Origin: Massilia atriviolacea
Lineage (GTDB): Bacteria > Pseudomonadota > Gammaproteobacteria > Burkholderiales > Burkholderiaceae_D
Direction: 5' to 3'
Length of the DNA stretch: 64,000 bases
NCBI RefSeq assembly: GCF_003953935.1
Contig: NZ_RXLQ01000006.1
Coordinates: 62,001 to 126,000, forward strand
Shown: piece after piece, positions 58,702 through 64,000 of the stretch
Position numbering within the stretch: position 1 is the first letter of the stretch
How the letters are laid out: every line of letters starts with the position of its first letter
Made by a program: the position numbers and the translations under genes
The notes under the pieces: generated by a model
What the model saw: the letters and a program-made list of their open reading frames with translations, nothing else
What the model was told of the DNA's origin: nothing
Database searches by the model: none

Positions 58702-60261
58702 TCAGAACAGTACCCTCTGCAGAATCGCTCGCAACGGTTCTTGGCCACTGCCGGGCGAGAGGGGCAGCACCCCGACACCATGGTCCACATGAAAGTCAGC
58801 TTGCTCCAGCCAAGCAGCGGTGCTGGCCGCCGGTATCAGCAACAAGGCAAGCTCGGGTGCGCAGCCATGCCAGCGCAGGCAGTCGCGATAAATATGCGCG
58901 GTTTCCATGGCGCTCAATACGCTGGACCTGGCCACGCTGTATTTCGGATCGAAGACAGCGAAGCGTTTGCGTCCATCAATCGTGCAAGTGACGACGATGT
59001 CCGGACGCCGTTCGCTGGAGATGCTGAAAAAAGGAGCGCCGGGTTTTATCTGGTCCATCGCCGGAAAGGTCTTTTGCAGGTATGCCGTCACGGTCGTGCC
59101 GGCCGCGCTGCCGGTGTCCCTGAGCCTGTCCGGCGCGCGGTCCACGCTTCGCTCCCACCTCAGCGACGGAAACATCTGGCGCAGGGTTTGGACCACGCGC
59201 AGGTAGCACCAGCGTTCGTAGATTTCCCAGGTGGGACTGATCGCCAGCGTATCGCCTTCGCGCTCTCCATCGATGCCGGGCCGCAGTATCTGCCACCCGC
59301 GCCGGTAGGCCAGCGCGTAGGGCGGGTGGCCGGCGATCGCCGTCAGGCCGGCAGACGAGACTTGCGCATGGCGCACCGTTGCAAACGGCGTCTCGCGGCA
59401 TTGGCGCCGCAGCGTTCGCTCCAGGTCATCGAGCAAGGCGCGGCGATAGTCCAGTCTCGGCGCTGACGGGGTGCGGAAGGCATTCGCGGATGTATCGGCA
59501 CCGAGGCGCTCCAGGTCGGCACGCACCTTGCGCAGGCGCCGCACCACGCGCAACAGCAAAGCCAGCAAGGTACGGTGGGCCGAGGTATCGAGCTCCTCGC
59601 GCGTCACCGGGACGTCCAGCCGCAAGCGCTCGGGCGGGGCCGCGGCGCCTGTCACCCCGTGCAGGGCGGCCAAGGTGCGCGGAGCGCGCACCAGGGACCG
59701 GGCGCTATGCTGGTCGAGCCGGCGCACTTGATGCGGCGGCACCAACTGCCGATCGCTACGCAACTGCGTCAGGCGATGATGGCGCACGGTCTCGATTGCG
59801 CGCACCAGCAGCGGGCCGAACTTCTTGATGCGGCCATATTCGAGGTAGGGATTGCTGTATTGTCCTGCAGCGCCGATGTGCGCATGCGCCGCCTCGGCGC
59901 CGAACAGGAGCGCTGGGTCGGCCTCCAGCAAGTCGTCGAGGATTTGCGCGAACAGGTCCTGTCCGAGCTTGTGCGGCGCCGGGCTGACATCGAGCCGGAA
60001 CTCGGCCAGGCGCTTGCCGTGGTCGTCGAACAATTCAGCCAGCACGGTGCCGGCGAAGAAACCCGGCTGCCACGTCCATCGGTGCCGATCGATGTCGCGC
60101 ACGCAGTCCATGACAACATCGTCGATGACCAGAACGCATGGCCCCGCGTGTTGCAGATCCAGTACATAGTGGCACCGCTCCCGAAAGCCGGTGCTCGTTT
60201 GCATCGACGGCATCACATCGAATGTGATGCCATCGGCATCGCTACATCGCAGGCGATACAT
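58702..60261 (-). CDS. McrC-like DUF2357 / PD-(D/E)XK nuclease-domain protein
   Basis: A 519-residue protein with an N-terminal DUF2357-like region and a C-terminal nuclease-like domain. The segment RRPDIVVTCTIDGRKRFAVFD followed by PKYSVARS places Asp and D-x-Lys as in PD-(D/E)XK enzymes (D in PDIV, DPK). It follows the AAA+ gene on the minus strand with a four-base gap, so the two form an operon. The layout matches McrB-McrC, GTP-dependent type IV restriction that cuts modified DNA, though the N-terminal part is divergent. Confidence 0.72.
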   Translation of the reverse strand: MYRLRCSDADGITFDVMPSMQTSTGFRERCHYVLDLQHAGPCVLVIDDVVMDCVRDIDRHRWTWQPGFFAGTVLAELFDDHGKRLAEFRLDVSPAPHKLGQDLFAQILDDLLEADPALLFGAEAAHAHIGAAGQYSNPYLEYGRIKKFGPLLVRAIETVRHHRLTQLRSDRQLVPPHQVRRLDQHSARSLVRAPRTLAALHGVTGAAAPPERLRLDVPVTREELDTSAHRTLLALLLRVVRRLRKVRADLERLGADTSANAFRTPSAPRLDYRRALLDDLERTLRRQCRETPFATVRHAQVSSAGLTAIAGHPPYALAYRRGWQILRPGIDGEREGDTLAISPTWEIYERWCYLRVVQTLRQMFPSLRWERSVDRAPDRLRDTGSAAGTTVTAYLQKTFPAMDQIKPGAPFFSISSERRPDIVVTCTIDGRKRFAVFDPKYSVARSSVLSAMETAHIYRDCLRWHGCAPELALLLIPAASTAAWLEQADFHVDHGVGVLPLSPGSGQEPLRAILQRVLF

Positions 60262-60265
60262 CGCG

Positions 60266-62542
60266 CTAGCGCCAGAAACGCGCGCTACCCATGTCGCGCA
60301 GGTCGCCGCACAGCTCCGCCATTTTGGCGGCCGATTCGTTCAATTGCGCGTCGTTGAGCACTGTATGGGTTTTGTCGAAGGCTTGCCGCAGGCGGGTACT
60401 ATCCTCACCCCTGAGCTTGGGAAGGATCTTCGAAAAGACAGCATGGTCGAGCGCGTTTCGGGCATCGATGGCGCCTCCTTTCCTGGCTGCGGCGATATAG
60501 CCGACGATGTCGCCGATCGTGCGCCAGCCGAAATGCAGCCTGACCGGACGCAGGGCAGCGGCCAGGCCGCACAGGACTTCCTGGACCATCTTCACGTCCG
60601 CAGGCGTCGTGCCAAGGCTCGACCAGCCAGGGTAGCTCTCGACATCGATGTCCCAGAACTCCAGAACGGCGGCGCGATCAAGGATCTTGTCGCTCAGGCC
60701 GTGCGTCGTTTCGTCCATGTTGACGGTACCGATGATGACCAGGTTGTCGGGGTAGCGCATCCGTGGCGGCACGCCGCTCACGTCGTCGTCGAGCGCATGC
60801 AGTTCAATATCTCCGCCCGTCTCCATGCCCGACAGCAGCGGCGCCAGGTATTGCTCCGGATGGGAGAGGTTCATCTCGTCGAGCACCACGGTATACGGAC
60901 GCGCGGGGTCGCCGCAGGCACGCAGGAGAAAATCGAGGAAGCCGGTACGTACGTAGGTATCGCTGGCAAGCGGATTGATATAGCCCAGCAGGCTGGCAGG
61001 GTCGTGCCACCCGGGCTGCACGGCGACGGTATGGAGGCCCTGGTCGGGATCGGATGCATCTTTCCACAGAGCCAGCGCATAGTGGCGCGCCAGTAGCGTC
61101 TTGCCGGCGCCGCTCAATCCTGCCAGTACCGCGAAATGGCGGCGTGGATCGCTCCACAAACTTGCGTCGAGTCGCGCGATGAGTGTCGGGGGAAACACCA
61201 CCCCGCGAGGAAACGCGGCTTTGATGGCGTCCACCAGTGGGCGCTCCACGGTTTCGTGATTCGCGGCCCGGTCGCCCGCTGCCTGCGCCGACAGATCGTG
61301 CGCGGTCGCCAGCGCTTCTGGTACCCAATGGATACGATTCGCCCAGAGCCGGCCTTCCTCCGTGAGTGAATACATGCCCTCACGATCCGATTGCAGCAGA
61401 CCGAGCGCATGCTGCCAGTTGATGATCCTCGTCGGCATGTTATCCGTGGTCCAGCCAGGATTTACCGTGCGCAAAAGGGCATGCAGTTGTTTCCATTGCG
61501 CTGGCCCTTGACGCAGCTGATACAGGATGTGATCGAATCCAAGAATGCGGGTGATCAGCCAGTCGGAGACGTCGTCCGGATCCGCAATGTCGTTCTCGAG
61601 CACGGCGTGCCCGCGCAGTGTCGGCATCAACTGGTCACCCGCCGCCTCGAGCACGCCCCATTCGCCGATCAGCGCGTTGACGGTAATGTTGACCGATGGT
61701 GGGGACAGGCGTGGATTGATCGAGCGGATGTGCTCCTTGAAATCTTCCCGCGTGCAACCGTCTTTGGCGAATTCCAGCAAGCTGCGCACGGTAGCGAACC
61801 AGCCGTTAATGATCAGCATGCTGCGGCGGCGCCGGTCGGCGGGCAGGGGGACCAGTTGCGCTTCGCCGGGCAGCTCGTCGGGGTCGCTCTCGGTGGTCGC
61901 ATCGATCTGCTTCGGCAGCCTGCTAAGCAACAGCCATGGCAAGGTCATGCGTTCGACACCGGCACGCTGCGGTGGCGCGGCCACTTCGCCCAGTACGCTG
62001 TCCAGGCGGTCGAGTACCGCCCGGTGCAAGGTGACCGCATGCACGTTCGCTTTTGCGTCGATCCCCATTGCCTTGGCAAGTTCACGCATGGAGTTGGTAA
62101 ATGACAGCGTGACGAATTCGCCGGGCAGCAGCGAGGCAAAGACATTGTAGAGTTTCAGGCGTGGGCGAGTCAGCAGCCTGGACTTGATGTGCGACTCGCA
62201 TTCCTTGAACAGGCTGACCAGATAGGCGGTCCGCTCCGGACCCGGCGGTGGCAGCGGGCCTTCGCGCAGCTTCCACAGCAAGCCGATCAGCTTGTCATCT
62301 GTATGAAGTACATCGACATTGATCGCTCCGCCCCGGCCGAAGCTGGAGATCGCCTGGCTGGACCATAATTTGCGCTGGAACGCCGCCGTCCTGAATTCCT
62401 CGGCCGACGCGGCCGCAACCATGTTCAGATGCTGTTCCACGTCAACCACCCATTGCAGGTGTTTCGGGCTGCGCTTGCGATGATCCTCGGCTTGTTCGCA
62501 ACTGTTTCGAAGAGCTTGGTCAGACGACAATATGGCGTTCAA
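60266..62542 (-). CDS. McrB-like AAA+ ATPase
   Basis: A protein of about 758 residues. The C-terminal AAA+ domain has Walker A GLSGAGKTLLARHYAL, Walker B YTVVLDEMNLSHPEQYLAPLL in pieces, and the McrB-like segment IIGTVNMDETTHGLSDKILDRA. The N-terminal 470 residues are not recognisable and may carry the target-recognition function, with a winged-helix-like part around FDHILYQLRQGPAQWKQLH. I take the TTG at 62542, which has AGGA seven bases upstream; a GTG at 62632 would add 30 residues without a ribosome binding site. Confidence 0.75.
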   Translation of the reverse strand: MNAILSSDQALRNSCEQAEDHRKRSPKHLQWVVDVEQHLNMVAAASAEEFRTAAFQRKLWSSQAISSFGRGGAINVDVLHTDDKLIGLLWKLREGPLPPPGPERTAYLVSLFKECESHIKSRLLTRPRLKLYNVFASLLPGEFVTLSFTNSMRELAKAMGIDAKANVHAVTLHRAVLDRLDSVLGEVAAPPQRAGVERMTLPWLLLSRLPKQIDATTESDPDELPGEAQLVPLPADRRRRSMLIINGWFATVRSLLEFAKDGCTREDFKEHIRSINPRLSPPSVNITVNALIGEWGVLEAAGDQLMPTLRGHAVLENDIADPDDVSDWLITRILGFDHILYQLRQGPAQWKQLHALLRTVNPGWTTDNMPTRIINWQHALGLLQSDREGMYSLTEEGRLWANRIHWVPEALATAHDLSAQAAGDRAANHETVERPLVDAIKAAFPRGVVFPPTLIARLDASLWSDPRRHFAVLAGLSGAGKTLLARHYALALWKDASDPDQGLHTVAVQPGWHDPASLLGYINPLASDTYVRTGFLDFLLRACGDPARPYTVVLDEMNLSHPEQYLAPLLSGMETGGDIELHALDDDVSGVPPRMRYPDNLVIIGTVNMDETTHGLSDKILDRAAVLEFWDIDVESYPGWSSLGTTPADVKMVQEVLCGLAAALRPVRLHFGWRTIGDIVGYIAAARKGGAIDARNALDHAVFSKILPKLRGEDSTRLRQAFDKTHTVLNDAQLNESAAKMAELCGDLRDMGSARFWR

Positions 62543-62650
62543 GGTGATTCCTGAAAAAGGTGGTGGGAGGCGGCCTTGGCGTTGGGGCGTGGACTGGACC
62601 GAATCGGTTTGGCGCCACAGCGTGTCTTGCACGTCCGCTGGTATAAACGT

Positions 62651-62679
62651 TACTATCGCACACTATTTCCCCAGGGGAA
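62651..62679 (-). promoter_or_regulatory. palindrome and extended -10 upstream of the McrB-like gene
   Basis: TTTCCCC (62665-62671) and GGGGAAA (62673-62679) form a perfect seven-base inverted repeat around one A. On the minus strand an extended -10 (TGCGATAGT, bases 62651-62659) follows it directly, so the palindrome overlaps the -35 position, as a repressor site would. The repeat begins about 10 bases after the stop of the UDG gene. Confidence 0.4.
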
Positions 62680-62688
62680 AACTAATTA

Positions 62689-63339
62689 TTACTCAACGCG
62701 AGAAACAGTTACTCTTGCCAAAGGCGGCTGGTATTCGAGCATTGCGTCGATGCGCGCGCGCAGCTCCGGCACCAGCTCCCGCTCGAACCAGGGATTGCGC
62801 TGCAGCCAGGGCGTATTGCGCGGCGACGGGTGGGGCAGGGGGAAATATTGTGGTGCGACCTCGCGCCACGCTTGCACGGTCTCGGTCAATGTCGCCTTGC
62901 GGCGCGCGCCGAGAAAATGGCGCTGGGCGTGCGCGCCGACCAGCAGGGTCAGTTCGATATCGGGCAGCTTGGCCAGCAGGTGCTCCAGCCATAAGTCGGC
63001 GCATTCCGGGCGTGGCGGCAGGTCGCCGCCCTTGCCCCGGCCGGGGTAGCAGTAGCCCATCGGGATAATCGCGAACTGCGTAGCATCGTAGAACGTCTGC
63101 GCATCGACGCCGAGCCATTCGCGCAGGCGCTTGCCGCTGGCGTCGTCCCACGGTATGCCGGAAGCGTGCACACGCGTTCCCGGCGCCTGCCCGACGATCA
63201 GCACGCGCGCGCCTTCACCGACCTGCACGATGGGACGCGGACCTTTGGGCAGATGCGCTTCGCAGGCGCGGCACGCGCGCACGTCGGCCAGCAGGGTGTC
63301 GAGGTCGGGATAGTGCTTGAGGATGGCCGTATCGCTCAT
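62689..63339 (-). CDS. uracil-DNA glycosylase family protein
   Basis: A 216-residue member of the UDG superfamily. The active-site motif 1 reads VLIVGQAPGTRVHASGIPWDD and the late motif PLPHPSPRN is the HPSP form; CRACEAHL near the start may bind an iron-sulfur cluster or zinc with partners. Its exact substrate (uracil, hypoxanthine, other) cannot be read from sequence. It lies directly upstream of the McrB-like gene on the same strand, with a promoter-like palindrome in between. Confidence 0.82.
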   Translation of the reverse strand: MSDTAILKHYPDLDTLLADVRACRACEAHLPKGPRPIVQVGEGARVLIVGQAPGTRVHASGIPWDDASGKRLREWLGVDAQTFYDATQFAIIPMGYCYPGRGKGGDLPPRPECADLWLEHLLAKLPDIELTLLVGAHAQRHFLGARRKATLTETVQAWREVAPQYFPLPHPSPRNTPWLQRNPWFERELVPELRARIDAMLEYQPPLARVTVSRVE

Positions 63340-63531
63340 CGGCGCACAGCGCTCGCTTGGGTGGGATGGATTTTGCTGTGCTTATCCACGAGTGCGCAAA
63401 AAGGATGGCTGGATGGGTAGTTTACGACATCTTAAGATAGCCCCGGCCTGGCGGCGCACGATAGGCGTGACGCAGGCTTCAGAAGCCGCGCCGGCGGATG
63501 CCCGCCGCAGCCGTGCGCTGATGCTTGTCCC

Positions 63532-63894
63532 TTACTTGCGCAGGCGCGCCAGTTCGCCCTTGAGCCAGGCGGCGCTGGCCACCGCCGGCGTGCCGGGGCA
63601 GCGGATCTGGTACGGATCGCCGCTCATGCTGCTGCTCGAGGCGCCGCGTTCGATGAAGCTTTCGGTGGTGGTTACCAGCTTTTTCTTTTCCAGATAATCG
63701 AACTTCTTCTGCAGGTGGGCGCGCGCCTGCCTGGCGTCGTGCCAGCTGCCATTGCGGTTGAACTGGCACTGCGACTTTTCGACGGCGTCGAGCAGGCGCG
63801 CAACTTCGGTACGGGTGGCCTCGGGCGCGGCGGCCGACGCGCTGCCGGCGCTCCAGCATACGGTGGCCAGTGCGGCGATCAGCAGTCTTTTCAT
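63532..63894 (-). CDS. exported DUF5329 family protein
   Basis: A 120-residue protein with a signal peptide (MKRLLIAALATVCWSAGSASA) and a DUF5329 domain: LLDAVEKSQCQFNRNGSWHD, HLQKKFDYLEKKKLVTTTES, and SSSMSGDPYQIRCPG. Function unknown; the two Cys (SQCQF, IRCPG) are typical. It starts five bases after the stop of the cobalamin adenosyltransferase gene on the same strand, implying an operon. Confidence 0.88.
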   Translation of the reverse strand: MKRLLIAALATVCWSAGSASAAAPEATRTEVARLLDAVEKSQCQFNRNGSWHDARQARAHLQKKFDYLEKKKLVTTTESFIERGASSSSMSGDPYQIRCPGTPAVASAAWLKGELARLRK

Positions 63895-63899
63895 GAAGA

Positions 63900-64000
63900 T
63901 TATCCTCGCTTGCGCTCGTGCTGCCACAGCACGTCGCTGCCGCCGGCAAAGCGGTTCAACACGCGCGAGAGCACGAACATCAGGTCCGACAGCCGGTTCA
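63900..64000 (-). CDS. cob(I)yrinic acid a,c-diamide adenosyltransferase, C-terminal fragment
   Basis: The last 32 residues of a minus-strand gene running off the window: NRLSDLMFVLSRVLNRFAGG, then SDVLWQHERKRG and a TAA stop. NRLSDxxFVLxRVLN is the C-terminal hallmark of PduO-type ATP:cobalamin adenosyltransferases, which make adenosylcobalamin. Only the end is visible. Confidence 0.85.
   Translation of the reverse strand, partial: NRLSDLMFVLSRVLNRFAGGSDVLWQHERKRG

Noticed and set aside
62543-62632. N-terminal extension of the McrB-like protein from the GTG at 62632
   Set aside because: No ribosome binding site before that GTG and the added residues look non-coding, whereas AGGA precedes the TTG at 62542.

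Overview
The window is GC-rich, densely packed bacterial chromosome. Gene content and order (dusB-fis-purH, ruvC-ruvA-ruvB, thiC-thiS-thiG-thiD-thiE behind a TPP riboswitch, xseB-ispA-dxs, a DUF2782-type gene beside thrB and polA, a BPSS1780-type membrane protein) point to a betaproteobacterium of the Burkholderiales, most likely an Oxalobacteraceae member near Massilia/Duganella. This is inferred from synteny and protein style; no rRNA or tRNA gene is visible. Both ends cut genes: the 5' end of anmK at base 1 and the 3' end of a PduO-type cobalamin adenosyltransferase gene at base 64000.

Layout. 1-10.4 kb: anmK and an M23 peptidase (minus), then tyrS-dtd, a PEBP-like protein, a histidine phosphatase, dusB-fis-purH and ruvCAB (plus). 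10.4-16 kb: small, mostly membrane or exported proteins (YidD-like, YnfA, YaiI, VOC, DUF2147, a Pro-Ala-rich lipoprotein). 16-22.6 kb: valS, a START-like protein, a GT28 glycosyltransferase and a secreted subtilase (minus). 22.7-27.3 kb: TPP riboswitch and thiamine operon. 27.3-30.5 kb: three receiver-domain proteins without a kinase, then glutathione-dependent formaldehyde dehydrogenase. 31.2-34.8 kb: a compact RiPP locus with two Cys/Ser/Thr-rich precursor peptides and a lyase-kinase-cyclase lanthipeptide synthetase. 35-39.3 kb: two BlaR1-like M56 proteins, one paired with a BlaI repressor and a twin operator. 39.3-47.1 kb: uvrD, a membrane protein, thrB, a DUF2782-like protein, a REP-like repeat cluster and polA. 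47-53.7 kb: ZIP transporter, two tandem beta/gamma-crystallin proteins, a GRDP-like protein, and a four-gene minus-strand operon (Rieske oxygenase, two DMT transporters, sseA). 54-57.1 kb: xseB-ispA-dxs. 57-64 kb: small accessory genes, an McrBC-like AAA/nuclease pair, a UDG-family protein, a DUF5329 protein and the cobalamin adenosyltransferase end.

Most of the window is housekeeping. The two accessory systems that stand out are the lanthipeptide-like locus (31234-34800) and the McrBC-like pair (58702-62542). In the first, both precursors carry exactly ten cysteines, nearly all preceded by Ser or Thr, at almost regular 4-5 residue spacing, and one precursor holds two near-identical cores. 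The synthetase keeps the zinc-ligand motifs of an active LanC cyclase. It is the best candidate here for an undescribed system.
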